DNA from: Dyella monticola
GTDB taxonomy: Bacteria; Pseudomonadota; Gammaproteobacteria; Xanthomonadales; Rhodanobacteraceae
Length of the DNA: 64,000 nucleotides
Direction: 5' to 3'
Assembly: GCF_003363155.1 (NCBI RefSeq)
Contig: NZ_QRBE01000002.1
Span: forward strand, 62,001-126,000
The notes beneath the pieces were generated by a model. That model ran no database searches. It saw nothing but the letters and a program-made list of their open reading frames with translations, and was not told the DNA's origin. Positions 54,517-63,858 of this stretch are shown here, piece by piece. Made by a program: the position numbers and the translations under genes. The first letter of the stretch is position 1, and each line of letters begins with the position of its first letter.

Positions 54517-54759
54517 CGCAATGAAATTGCGCTCTGCCATTTGCTCATATGTTTGGAGAAAAGGTAGATAGAGTTGAACGATCCATTCTCCATTCCCCTT
54601 TTTGCCAGCATATGGGTGGAGAATTTCACCGTCCGGCCGACGCCGGTCAAAGCGCAATACGCCAGAGTGAGGATAACGTTGATCACGTAAGGACGATATC
54701 ATTCGATTCACTACATCAACGGAGTATCGTGGATGACTGGTTCCCTTGAATTCACGCAT
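54397..54759 (-). pseudogene. hypothetical gene, 3' part cut at about 54480
   Basis: The first 95 residues look genuine (SVDVVNRMISSLRDQRYPH, GVLRFDRRRPDGEILHPYAGKKG, WIVQLYLPFLQTYEQMAERNF), with ordinary composition and no known family. The last 25 residues are the opposite strand of the receiver fragment, so the natural 3' end is lost at the same junction. It may be a remnant. Confidence 0.4.
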
Positions 54760-55573
54760 CGATGCTGCCGTGGCTTCAGTGTTGGTTAGATGACAGCTCT
54801 CGATCTCATACTGAATTCAGCCGATCTCAATGACCTGCGCCTGGGTGATTGGAGCGAAGCATCTTCGGGCGCCCGAAGACGTAGAAATAGAGGCGTTTGA
54901 CAACGAGACGCCCAGATCGCGAAGCATGATTCCTTATCTGTTCAACGCGCAGATTCTTGACTGTCTATCTGTCCGCGACGCCAGAATATTTTGCGGGCAA
55001 ACGCCGGGTACTTTTTAACACCGGCTTATCGGGCGATGGCGTATTACGTTCACCGGAGTCGCCGGGCTCGGTCGCTGACCTGATGCCCGGATTTGTACTG
55101 CTGCCTCGCCTGCCTGGAGGGCCGGGGATTCGCCCCTCATGTCATGATCGTGCCGGCGGCTCCGCGCGAAGAGCACAATCTGGTCTTCCCCAGTTGTCCC
55201 CACGCCACTTCTCACAACTCGTTCTCGCAGCAGTATCGTGTTTGGTTGGATTTTATTACGGTCTGTATATGGACTCCTCCCCTTGCCAAGCATCCTCTTG
55301 CTGTGGCATCCGCGTCGACTGGACACGTATAGCCGTTTGCATAGGGTGGCGTTACCGTGCGATGCCAGCGTGCCAGTGAAGGAGCTGTGTCGCCGGCATA
55401 CCTGGAAAACCGATCATGTCTCGTCGGAACGTATGCGAGCGCACGATGGTCGGGTCATGATGTATCTCCATTTCGCGAGTGGACAGGTGACGTGGAATGG
55501 CTGATGAAAAAGGCCTGGTACGTTACCGTGCAAGGTACGCACTATATGTTGGACGAACAGTATCGGCGAACGC
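54760..55573. other. degraded region, no supported gene
   Basis: About 810 bp with several short overlapping open frames in both directions. A frame at 55238-55504 ends with RVMMYLHFASGQVTWNG, which is protein-like but has no family. It is probably decayed coding DNA preceding the MAPEG remnant. Confidence 0.45.
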
Positions 55574-56020
55574 ATGCTCTTTGCATTGAAATGTTTTTGC
55601 CTTGTGGTTCTGTTCTGTCTCGTGTTGGGGGTGGAGGCCGTGGCCCACGAGCGGCTGGGCTCGCCCGCACTCGACCCGCTTGCGGGATTCGAGACAAGGC
55701 GACTGCGAGTCAATCAGCGCTACCTTCAGAATATGCTTGAACAGGTCGTCATTTTTGGTGCGGCCCTGTTCGGATTGGCACTCTACTCGCCAGATGGAGC
55801 TGCAATGCGCGCCGTCCTGGCGACCGCGGTCGTATGGGTGCTGGCGCGTTTCGCGTTCTGGATGGGTTACCACCGGAGCGCCGCGATGCGCGGCTTGGGT
55901 CCGCCGGGAATGGCACTCAGCGTGATCGTTCTAGTCTATGTCGCAGGCCGGATCGGCTTCGACGTTGGCGGTATCGTGGGGGCCGCGATCCCATCTTGGC
56001 ATTCGTGGTTATCGAGATAG
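55574..56020 (+). CDS. MAPEG family membrane protein, possibly 5'-truncated
   Basis: 148 residues with four hydrophobic segments. FALKCFCLVVLFCLVLGVEAVAHERLGSPALDPLAGFETRRL, RYLQNMLEQVVIFGAALFGLALYS and ARFAFWMGYHRSAAMRGLG match the MAPEG (eicosanoid/glutathione) family, including the E-x2-V/I helix and late R-x3-F-x-G-Y. The usual first transmembrane helix and loop before these motifs are not seen in frame, so the gene may be 5'-decayed. No ribosome site is evident. Confidence 0.65.
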   Translation: MLFALKCFCLVVLFCLVLGVEAVAHERLGSPALDPLAGFETRRLRVNQRYLQNMLEQVVIFGAALFGLALYSPDGAAMRAVLATAVVWVLARFAFWMGYHRSAAMRGLGPPGMALSVIVLVYVAGRIGFDVGGIVGAAIPSWHSWLSR

Positions 56021-56374
56021 TCTTGTTTCGGACAACACGTCGATTGCGAACGACCGATTCTGCCTGATCGTACCGTGGCGCCCTATGACGACTTCGTGGT
56101 GACTTTCGGTCCGAGCCCAGACTCCTATCGTCCCAGCGGATCATTGACCGTGCACTGCTTGGTAATCCCCTTGGGGGCGTGGACGTGGAACGGCGTCATG
56201 CGTAGCATCCCCGCGTGTGTGTGCGTCGAACGCCGAAGCGAACAGCAACAATCGTTGCTTAAGCGCTTCGCTGACACAGGCATATCGGCAGGCTACGTCA
56301 GTGCAGTTAAGACTCGGATCGATGAAAAACGTCGTCGATGATCGGTTGGTTTGCGTTGACCTGTTCCCAATGTT

Positions 56375-56602
56375 TTAGGGCGGTACACTGAAGGTTTGGC
56401 CATCGAACACTATGTCGTCACGCCGCTCACGGAACCACGCGCACATTTCAAAAGCATATGGGTAAAAGTATGTGCGTTCATTCACTCGTTTGCGAGATTC
56501 CACTATGGCAACTTCTCTTGGATGTCGACAAGGAACGACTGAAGGCGGCGCCGGGTTTGACAAGGACCATTGGCCGAACTTTGCCGACAGTTCGTTCACC
56601 AC
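56375..56602 (-). CDS. small hypothetical protein, weakly supported
   Basis: 75 residues. The C-terminal half (KRVNERTYFYPYAFEMCAWF, then RERRDDIVFDGQTFSVPP) is protein-like. The N-terminus has no strong ribosome site. It could be the 3' remnant of a larger gene. Confidence 0.35.
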   Translation of the reverse strand: MVNELSAKFGQWSLSNPAPPSVVPCRHPREVAIVESRKRVNERTYFYPYAFEMCAWFRERRDDIVFDGQTFSVPP

Positions 56603-56803
56603 CCACTTGCGAGCGTATTTCCAGCACTAATCCAGAAGATATGCGCCTTCAAAACCTGATTAAACGGTAAATCTATAGGGGCCGCCTCTCTACCTAAGTG
56701 CGGGTCGTCTGCGGCCCCGTATGGAGCCGAAGATCGCTGGAACAAAGTGCTTTGCACCAGGGGGAAAGCCATCCTGCTTTCCCCGGCCAAATGCGCGCTT
56801 CGT

Positions 56804-57058
56804 TTACTTGCCCTGTTTGTCCGACGAGGATTTCTCACCGTGCTCGTCACTAAATCGTTTGCCCGCTTCACGTGCGTGTTCTTCAGCGTGGTGGCCGTGA
56901 CCAGTCGCCAAATGCGCATGGTGAGCGCCCTTCGATGCATCGTTGTTCTTCAAATGTTTTGCCGCTTCCTCATGATGCTTGGCGGCATGCTTGTGATGTT
57001 CGGCGGCTTTTGAATGGTGCTCGTGATGGGTGCCACCGCTTTTATCTTGACTGGTCAT
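56804..57058 (-). CDS. His/Lys/Glu-rich small protein
   Basis: 84 residues, very rich in His (about 20%), Lys, Ala and Glu: HHEHHSKAAEHHKHAAKHH near the start, then HHAHLATGHGHHAEEHAREAGKR. GAGGTAA lies 6 bp before the ATG. The composition suggests a soluble helical, possibly metal- or acid-buffering stress protein; similar small His-rich proteins occur in related bacteria, and their role is unknown. Confidence 0.75.
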   Translation of the reverse strand: MTSQDKSGGTHHEHHSKAAEHHKHAAKHHEEAAKHLKNNDASKGAHHAHLATGHGHHAEEHAREAGKRFSDEHGEKSSSDKQGK

Positions 57059-58484
57059 GATGCGTTACCTCGACGTAGTGCGTGAAAAGGAGGCTGCACG
57101 ACGGGGTACGCCACAGTGCAGGTCTTCGATCCTACGCGGCGTCGGTATTTGTGCAGTGAACGCTTCATGTGCTCGCTGTCGTTGTCAAGCATGCGCCAAG
57201 ACGGCCCATCAGGTTCAGCGAGAGAGTGGACGATATTTCACCCAAGGCGGCATGGCACCGCCTCGTGCGTAATCGCGTCGGCCGGGTCATGCTGCAGAAA
57301 ACACCCAAAACACGATCCGTAAGTCAGTGGGAGCTTTCTTAGAGCGGGGTTCCGGTTGCCTCATTGTGCGCATGCTGTCGATTCGTGTTGCGTGTTGTGC
57401 GACGACTTTCACCTGCGCTGGTCGTGATCGTCCAAGCGCGCAGTGCGCTTGGCGGAGTGGCCTGCACACCCTCGCGTTCCTGAATTGGCGAACTCGAGCC
57501 GCACGGTCTTCTTGCATGCGAATGCGTAATGCTTCGATAGGGGCGATGCAGTCGTTCGCCGCACAGTCGCACGCCCCAGCGTCATCACGTTCGCCGCCTT
57601 ACCCGCGCATCGCCGCGATACCTCATCACTATTTACTCACAAAGGTGTACGGATAAGCGTTGAGATTCCCAGGAAGGTCAGCGTTCATGGCGCATGCTTT
57701 GCTTACCATGAAGGTGGCACGCCACGTTTGTACCGTCTAGAAAACACGAAAGGACTAACCGTGAGCGATGGCCGGTCGAGAGCCGTATCCATACAAGCGA
57801 TCATTTTCTTCGGTAGTGTGACTGCCGTGCTGCTCTTTTTGTGTTAGCGCATGATCTGGCATCGAATCTCCGCAGTCTATGGCGCGATAGCAGCGAGTGC
57901 ACCGATGATGCAGCGATCAACGTGTCGCAAATGGCCCAAGGTCCCCTCAGATCCAGCGCCAACGCCATGATAGTTATCGCCGAGGCGTCGCGCCGTTTTC
58001 GTCCCGCGATGCCACTGAACGATGCGGCCTTAAAAGGTCTCATCACTACCGTTCTCAAGCAGCAGCCCCAGATAGGGCGCGTCGCCTTGGTGGATACAGC
58101 GAAGCCCGATAGCCCATGGGCGTCTTTTCACCCCATCAGCACTTCATTTCACTTGATCAGCCATCCGTTTCTTCCTGAACAACCGCGCCGATGCCTGATA
58201 GCAGAGCATCTGATCGAGCGTCACCAACACAAAAGAAGTCAACGTAGACTCACTTCACATCCAGGTGATGGGGTTGCCATCTGAGTTATGCACTATGAGT
58301 ACTACGTCGACGTCAATGTCAGTCTGGAGCTAAGCGCCTCTTCTTAGTCTTCAGGAATTCATCTCATCCATGAAGAGCTTCCTAAGCTCCCCTCTGCGAT
58401 AGACATTCAGGCTAGGCGCCGAAAGCTGAGATTGGGCATGGGTCGCTTTGTGAGTAATCTTTACGCATATTCCGCTGGACCCCA
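57059..58484. other. gene-poor stretch with one possible small peptide
   Basis: About 1.4 kb without a clear gene. A 28-residue frame at 57761-57847 (GTG start, AAGGA 6 bp upstream) ends in a hydrophobic stretch (AIIFFGSVTAVLLFLC) and could be a small membrane peptide. A following frame to 58284 is not recognisable. Confidence 0.4.
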
Positions 58485-59801
58485 TCACTGCGCGTGCCAG
58501 TCGTATGCCGTGCCGTTGGTCACGAAGCGGGCGCTGCCATCGGAAAGGTTGACGACGTTGACCTGATCCTTGAGAACCACGGTCGCGGACGAGGTTGTGG
58601 TTTCGCTGTGGCAGTTGGCCAGGAGCCGCGTGCCATCCGGCGACACACGCACCGGTAGCCACCACAAAAATGTGGTCGGGTCCACGGTGACGCATGGCGA
58701 GGTGACCTTGCGCAGACCCGATCCGTCAGTCTTCACGGCGTAGATCTCTTCGTCCTGAGGGGAGGATGGCAGGGTGGCTGCAGTCACAAAGGCGTGGCTG
58801 CCATCCGGCGAGATCAGCGCCTGGTTGTTGGGCAAGAGCGTGACCACGTTGCTGGGATCTGCAAGCGCGACCGTCTGGCCCGTCAGCATGTTCTTGGCAC
58901 ACCACACGCCACTATAGTCCCCGTTGATCGCCGTATTGCAGGGGCCAGGCTCGTTCGGATTCTTGAACATGGCATAGATCACCTCATGGCCGTCGTACGA
59001 GATATCACCGACGCCCCCTCCTGCATAAGGCTCTTGGACGTTCGCCTGGATCAAGGTCGCGGCACCGGTGGCAGTATTGATCAGGTAGATATCCGCTTCC
59101 GGTTGCGGAGTGACGTTGTGATCCGCATGCACCGCATAGACCAGCAGACGGCTTCCATCGCCCGACCAGCGGATCGCCTCGACTGCACAGTAATTCCAGC
59201 GGTCAGCGCACCAGAGCGTGTGGTTGTTGGAGCCGTTCGAATTCATCAGGCTTACGCACGCGGGATGTTTACCAAACTGGTCGTCCGGAACATTGGTGTA
59301 GGCAATCTGGTCGTTACCGGCCGGTCCCCAGCTGACGGAACCGTAGCCCGGACCTGCGCTCGGCGGTTGCAGGTCATCGGCACCATAAAACATCGGCGTC
59401 GTGCGCACACCGTAGGCGTTCATGAGGACGTATTTGCCGTACAAGGCCATAGCGTTGTAGTTGGGTAGCGCGGACTGCGCCGGAAGGAGCACGCTGTATG
59501 TCCCGGCCGGATTGAAGGCATTCGTCACCCAAAGGTCCATGTAGTTCCCGATGCCGGGCATGTCGAATTCACCCGTGGTGTACGGCGTGAGCTGTCGCTC
59601 CTGCAGGCCATCGTCATCGATGCTGAAGATCGCCGAACTAACAGGGCTACTGACTCCGTCGACCATACCATTCATGGTACGCCCGAAAAGAACCGTGCCG
59701 GAAGATGCTTGCGCGGCAGCGGCCAACGGTCTGGCCGCGAACGCGGCAGCGAACAAGCAGACAAGCGCCACCAGGGTGCGGTTACGCGAGAGAATTTGCA
59801 T
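58485..59801 (-). CDS. secreted TolB-like beta-propeller protein
   Basis: 438 residues from the ATG at 59801 with GGAGAG 5 bp upstream. The signal peptide is LVALVCLFAAAFAARPLAAAAQA. The mature part has repeated blades of the TolB/PD40 type: GYGSVSWGPAGNDQIAYTN, IRWSGDGSRLLVYAVHADHN, GDISYDGHEVIYAMFKNP, ALISPDGSHAFVTAATLP and VRVSPDGTRLLANCHS. It probably acts as a periplasmic or outer-surface binding protein. The partner is unknown. Cys residues recur in pairs. Confidence 0.82.
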   Translation of the reverse strand: MQILSRNRTLVALVCLFAAAFAARPLAAAAQASSGTVLFGRTMNGMVDGVSSPVSSAIFSIDDDGLQERQLTPYTTGEFDMPGIGNYMDLWVTNAFNPAGTYSVLLPAQSALPNYNAMALYGKYVLMNAYGVRTTPMFYGADDLQPPSAGPGYGSVSWGPAGNDQIAYTNVPDDQFGKHPACVSLMNSNGSNNHTLWCADRWNYCAVEAIRWSGDGSRLLVYAVHADHNVTPQPEADIYLINTATGAATLIQANVQEPYAGGGVGDISYDGHEVIYAMFKNPNEPGPCNTAINGDYSGVWCAKNMLTGQTVALADPSNVVTLLPNNQALISPDGSHAFVTAATLPSSPQDEEIYAVKTDGSGLRKVTSPCVTVDPTTFLWWLPVRVSPDGTRLLANCHSETTTSSATVVLKDQVNVVNLSDGSARFVTNGTAYDWHAQ

Positions 59802-59833
59802 GACACTCTCCTTCGGCCATGGCGGCCGCCATG

Positions 59834-60070
59834 TCACTGACGTGGATTACCGACGCACCATCCCCCTCGACACTTAACGCTGCGTCGGACGATGCACTCT
59901 AGGCTCGCAACCGCATGTGATCTGTGAACTCTTGGCCACCGTGAACAGCCGCGCTTGGCGGGTGTCCATCTCTCCTTTTGAGCGTTGGCCTGGACGACTT
60001 TTTGCTGGAGGGATTGGGCCTGAGCTGTGAGGTCGTTGACCTTAGCTTGGTAGGTTTCGGATGTCGCCAT
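59834..60070 (-). CDS. small coiled-coil protein, 3' part doubtful
   Basis: The first 33 residues (MATSETYQAKVNDLTAQAQS, then LQQKVVQANAQKE) form a heptad-like coiled coil. The remaining 45 are Arg/Trp/Cys-rich and look out of frame, so a shorter product or a frameshift is likely. It follows another small frame by 24 bp on the same strand. Confidence 0.4.
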   Translation of the reverse strand: MATSETYQAKVNDLTAQAQSLQQKVVQANAQKERWTPAKRGCSRWPRVHRSHAVASLECIVRRSVKCRGGWCVGNPRQ

Positions 60071-60094
60071 GACAAAGTGTTCCTGTCCGCTGGG

Positions 60095-60274
60095 TTACAT
60101 CAAAGTGAGGCTGTCGCCTTCCTCAGTGCCGCTCATGTTATTCGCGGTGGCAAAAGGTTCGGTGACTTGCGCGGCCGGAGTAATCGAGCGCCCGTCGGGG
60201 GTGCCGTGGATATTTAAGATGAAGCGTTCAAGCGGTCCGTCAAGCTTCACTGCGACATGGTTCGGCGTACCCAT
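60095..60274 (-). CDS. small hypothetical protein
   Basis: 59 residues from the ATG at 60274, with GAGGGG 9 bp upstream: HVAVKLDGPLERFILNIHG, then TPDGRSITPAAQVTEPFATA. No family is recognised. It may form a unit with the small coiled-coil frame downstream. Confidence 0.45.
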   Translation of the reverse strand: MGTPNHVAVKLDGPLERFILNIHGTPDGRSITPAAQVTEPFATANNMSGTEEGDSLTLM

Positions 60275-60618
60275 TAACTGCCGCCCCTCGATGGAGCTAG
60301 TTGCAGCAGTTCGACAAACTGTTGGCCTTGCGCCAAATACGCACCCGGCACATGGTTTGCTCACCTAGCCCGGACCACTTTCGCTGTTCAACGCCAACGA
60401 CGGTATTCAGTGCGAACCGACACGATTGCCACTGAGCGCCGGCACAGTGTTCATTTGCAATCGGCACCCGCACACGGCGGCTCATCACCAGGATGCCTGT
60501 GTGAGTACGTGAGCGGAACTGCCTGCTCATTCGATTTACTTGCGGTCGTAGACATTCCGGTCTCCAAGCCAGAGTTTCTCCGGCGAGGAACGGGACGATG
60601 GGCTGCCCCCAATCTCAA
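60275..60618. other. intergenic region, nothing recognised
   Basis: About 340 bp between two minus-strand frames, with no supported feature. Confidence 0.4.
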
Positions 60619-60900
60619 TCACATCAGGCACCTTCCACGGACTCTGCGCGTGAGTAGGACCCGGTCTGGATTCGAAGGCAGGCCATAGAAGCGAGGTCCA
60701 TACTCCGAGGCAAAGCCCTCCAGGCGATCGAGCGCCCCTTCCTCATCGAAGACCTGTGTGTACACTTCAAGGGTAACCGGTGCATTGAATATCCCCGCGC
60801 AGCCGCAAGACGATTCCTTCATCGCGCGAGGATGGGGCGCGGAGTCCGCGCCGAGAAAGAAGCGAGGCAATCCCGAGATCGCCGCCTTGCGTAGTGTCAT
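60619..60900 (-). pseudogene. pyrC: dihydroorotase (pyrC) C-terminal fragment
   Basis: The first about 88 residues match the last third of class II dihydroorotase: LRKAAISGLPRFFLGADSAPHPRAMKESSCGCAGIFNAPVTLEVY, which includes the catalytic DSAPH, then ALDRLEGFASEYGPRFYGLPSN. The N-terminal two thirds with the metal-binding HxH are absent, and the end after VLLTR is unrelated. A complete enzyme has about 345 residues, so this is a dead fragment beside an integrase remnant. Confidence 0.88.
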
Positions 60901-60903
60901 GCG

Positions 60904-61302
60904 ATGCCTTTCACGCTAACAATCGATCAGCTTGCATCAAGCCCGGCAACGGCAGCAGCGCCCAAGGGCGCCGCCGCGCAAGCCTTGGCGGTGTAACTGG
61001 CGGCGGCGCCTTCGACCACCGGTCTCCTCTTTCGCCGGCTGCATCGCGGGGGTCGCGTCGGCACGACTGCGCTCAGCGCCGGTCACGTCGCGCACCTGGT
61101 GCAGCGGCGCGCGCTGCTCGCGGGACTCGACGGCGATTGGGCCGCGCACAGCCTACGTTCCGGCTTTGTCACCGAAGCGGGGCGCTAAGGCGTGCTGCTC
61201 GGTGAGGTGATGGCGACGACCGAACACCGCGGCGTCGGCATCGTGATGGGCTATTTCCAGGCCGGTTCACTCCTGCAGAGCCGCGCGACGGCGTTGCTGG
61301 CG
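60904..61302 (+). pseudogene. tyrosine recombinase/integrase remnant with in-frame stops
   Basis: One frame from an ATG at 60904 shows TIDQLASSP, LLFRRLHRGGRVG, HSLRSGFVTEAGR (H-x2-R box) and TEHRGVGIVMGYFQAGSLLQSRA (second His-Arg box and active Tyr), the C-terminal catalytic half of a phage-type tyrosine integrase. TAA codons at 60994-60996 and 61186-61188 interrupt it, and the N-terminal half is missing. It is thus inactive, a trace of a lost prophage or integrative element. Confidence 0.82.
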
Positions 61303-61446
61303 AAACCCGTCAGCGGATTCCGACGCGGCGCCCACCCGTTAGGCGCCCTTCTCCAGCACCACGCCGCCGCGGTGCTGCTGGCGTCCTTGGCGTTTCTGGT
61401 GGTCTCCCTGGTCCGGGTTTTCACGCCGTACGCCATCGCCCAAAGG

Positions 61447-62178
61447 CTAGGCGTGCACCCTGAGGGCGAGTAAGCGAGCACGCACGATGGCGTGTGTGGC
61501 CAAGATGAAAAGTAACGCGGACGTCGCAAAAAGGAGCTTCATACCGATGGCTTGGAACATCAATACTCCCGCAATGCCGCCCGCGAGAAACGACACGACT
61601 GTTTGCACATGCAAACGCAGCATGGCTCGATACGGCGCCGCGTCGGCATGGATTTCACGCCCGCGCGCGATATCCAACAGCATGCTCAATTCGATGCCAA
61701 TATCCGTGGACATGCCTGAAACGTGCGTCGTGCGGACGCGTGCGTCGGAGATGCGCGTCACGACCGCGTTCTGGATGCCCATGAGAAAGCTGAGGCCGAT
61801 GATGAGCACGTAACCGTGCACCAGGGAGGGAATTAGGAGCTCAATCTCACCCAGGACGACCATCAATACCGCTTCAGCAAGAATACCTATCGCGTAGATG
61901 CTTCGAATATGGCGTCGACGCCCCGCGTTAATCAACAATGTGGAGACCGAGGCGCCAAAAACGAACGCGAAGACAATGGACAGGTAGAAGGCGCTGACCC
62001 ACCATTCGCCAGCGGCGGCATGATCGGAGAGCGCCGAAACATTCCCGGTCATGTTGGCGGAGAAGAAGCCCACCGCATGGAACGCCGCCGTATTCAGCGC
62101 CCCCGCAACCGCCGAAAGTGTGCACGCGAGACGTCGATCAACGTCGTGACTGCGCGCCTCCCCTTGCCGTAAGAGCAT
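61447..62178 (-). CDS. DUF1275/YoaK family membrane protein
   Basis: 243 residues with about six hydrophobic helices. DUF1275 signatures are GALNTAAFHAVGFFSANMTGNVSAL near the start, SFLMGIQNAVVTRISDARVRTTHVSGMSTDIGIEL in the middle, and QTVVSFLAGGIAGVLMFQAIG near the end. The family may be a small-molecule transporter; the substrate is unknown. It runs alone on the minus strand. Confidence 0.88.
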   Translation of the reverse strand: MLLRQGEARSHDVDRRLACTLSAVAGALNTAAFHAVGFFSANMTGNVSALSDHAAAGEWWVSAFYLSIVFAFVFGASVSTLLINAGRRRHIRSIYAIGILAEAVLMVVLGEIELLIPSLVHGYVLIIGLSFLMGIQNAVVTRISDARVRTTHVSGMSTDIGIELSMLLDIARGREIHADAAPYRAMLRLHVQTVVSFLAGGIAGVLMFQAIGMKLLFATSALLFILATHAIVRARLLALRVHA

Positions 62179-62505
62179 CGTGGGGCTCCCCGCCTCATGA
62201 TCGAGTTATTATGTTACCGAGTTTGTGCCCACGCACGGCGATCATTCGTACGCAGGATGTCTCCTTTTGCCAAGGCCAAGCGGCCGATAGCGGAAGTGCT
62301 GTGTGAAATACTCCCCTGCAGGACGGCATCGCGAATTTTTCTTTGGCACGATGACGACGCACGGAGATAGCATTTCTCCGCTAACCGCCGATCCGATCGG
62401 CTCATGATGCCTACGAGCCCTGGATGAGGCAGCCGTAGGCTTTTTCGTACCTGTCGGCGTGTCCGTGTCCGTGTCCGGGTTTGATCTCTGCGACCCGGGA
62501 AGACC
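62179..62505. other. intergenic region, nothing recognised
   Basis: About 330 bp between the divergent YoaK and small-membrane-protein genes; no clear promoter elements beyond an AT-rich stretch near 62206-62218. Confidence 0.4.
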
Positions 62506-62808
62506 ATGAAATCCGATGACGACGTGGGACCGGCCCAGTGGGCCTGGGCAGCCATAATGGCCATGACGTCTCTCGTGGCTTTCGTTAAGCAAGCATCCGT
62601 GGCGGGGTGGTTCGGCGGGTGCGGGTGTCTGCTCTATGCGGTGGCTTTGACGTGTTGCCCCGTGGCCGGTTTTCGCACGGTGGCGCGACCTATCCATGAG
62701 CCCTCCCTCCGGCGGCGCATTTCGCCCAAGGTGGCCGCGATGGCCCTGGGGCTGGGCCTTGCGCTAATGGCGGTTTCGGTGATCGCCTTCTTGAGCGGGC
62801 CGTCGTAA
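62506..62808 (+). CDS. small membrane protein, unknown
   Basis: 100 residues with three hydrophobic stretches (WAWAAIMAMTSLVAFVKQAS, GCLLYAVALTCCPVAGF and VAAMALGLGLALMAVSVIAFL). No family is known. It precedes the crcB remnant by 66 bp on the same strand. Confidence 0.5.
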   Translation: MKSDDDVGPAQWAWAAIMAMTSLVAFVKQASVAGWFGGCGCLLYAVALTCCPVAGFRTVARPIHEPSLRRRISPKVAAMALGLGLALMAVSVIAFLSGPS

Positions 62809-62874
62809 ACGATCGCCCCTTGTACACTGAGAGCACGAAACGGTGCTGATACGTCGCTATGCGAGGTGCCGAGG

Positions 62875-63305
62875 ATGCAGGGCTTAAATTTTCGCGGCTT
62901 TATCGCGGTTGCCGTCGGCGGCGTCATGGGATGCTGGCTTCGCTATGTCTTGTCCGTCCTGTTCAATCCCCTCTTTCCGCACCTGCCACCCGGCACATTG
63001 GCGGTGATTGGCTCGCCGCCTTTTTAATCGGTTGTCTGGTTGGCATTTTCCAACGCTTCGACACCCTGCCCGTCGAGTTACGCCTCTTCACGACGACGGG
63101 TGTACTGGGCGGCCTCTCGACGTACTCAACCTTTTTAGCCGAAGCCGTAAGCCTGCTTCTCGCCGGCCACGACGGCTGGTTCGCCCTGCACGTGCTCACC
63201 CACTTGATAGGGTCCTTAGTCCTCACGCTGCTAGGCATCTATCTCGCCCATGGAGTTCTCTATAAGTGGTATCGGGAGATGGGCAATCCCGAGCCTGATA
63301 AGTGA
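62875..63305 (+). pseudogene. crcB: fluoride channel CrcB/FluC with a frameshift
   Basis: The N-terminal part from an ATG at 62875 (GFIAVAVGGVMGCWLRYVL, LFPHLPPGTLAV) is in one frame and stops at 63027. The remainder (WLAAFLIGCLVGIFQRFDTL, TTTGVLGGLSTYSTFLAEAV, LIGSLVLTLLGIYLAHG) is in the next frame. Together they make one CrcB fluoride exporter. The shift near 63005-63010 falls at the conserved N of the first membrane pair, and one base appears lost. Either a true mutation or a sequencing error is possible. Confidence 0.85.
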
Positions 63306-63489
63306 TCACACCGCCGCCCTCAAGAGCAGTTCAACGCCGTGCGAACGGTTAGCTCCACGCCTGCGCATGACGATGACGGAACAGGAGCCCGATGACAACG
63401 ACCGGCCGTTCGACTTGCGTTTGTGCGATCGCTCATTCTGTCGCGACAGATGTATCCTGGCCGTTGCGTCATACCGCTTTTGGACAGCC

Positions 63490-63858
63490 ATGTCCGCCCC
63501 ATCCATCCACCAGCTGAAAGCATTTTTGGTTGAAGATCAACCGATGGTGGCGTCCACGCTGAAAGACGCATTGGCTGCGGCTGGCATCGCTGTCATCGGC
63601 CATGCCGGTGATATACGCGCGGCCTTGGCATGGATCGACCGCGGGGAGATCGCTGATGTGGCGCTCATTGATCTGATGCTGCCCAGTGGTCCGGCCTATC
63701 CGGTGGTGGATCGCCTCCGAGACCTACCTACCCCCATCCTGTTGATTACAGGCGTGTGCCGTGAGCAGATTCCTGCGGCGTACCAGGACGTCGCTTGCCT
63801 GGAAAAGCCGTTCGGCGTTCATGACCTTTTGAAAGCCATCACCGCCCTCCGCCCCTAG
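63490..63858 (+). CDS. receiver-only response regulator
   Basis: 122 residues from the ATG at 63490: KAFLVEDQPMVASTLKDALAAAGIAVIGHAGDIRAALAW (acidic E-D pair), VALIDLMLPSGPAY (phospho-Asp), ILLITGVC, and CLEKPFGVHDLLKAI (Lys). There is no output domain. It is the intact relative of the truncated fragment at 54358. The partner kinase is not visible in the window. Confidence 0.85.
   Translation: MSAPSIHQLKAFLVEDQPMVASTLKDALAAAGIAVIGHAGDIRAALAWIDRGEIADVALIDLMLPSGPAYPVVDRLRDLPTPILLITGVCREQIPAAYQDVACLEKPFGVHDLLKAITALRP

Noticed and set aside
61303-61473. Hydrophobic open frame following the integrase remnant
   Set aside because: It continues the same frame after homology ends, has no start or family, and is probably chance or decayed sequence.
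62809-62874. Possible fluoride riboswitch before crcB
   Set aside because: The spacer of 66 bp does not show the conserved core of the crcB-motif RNA.
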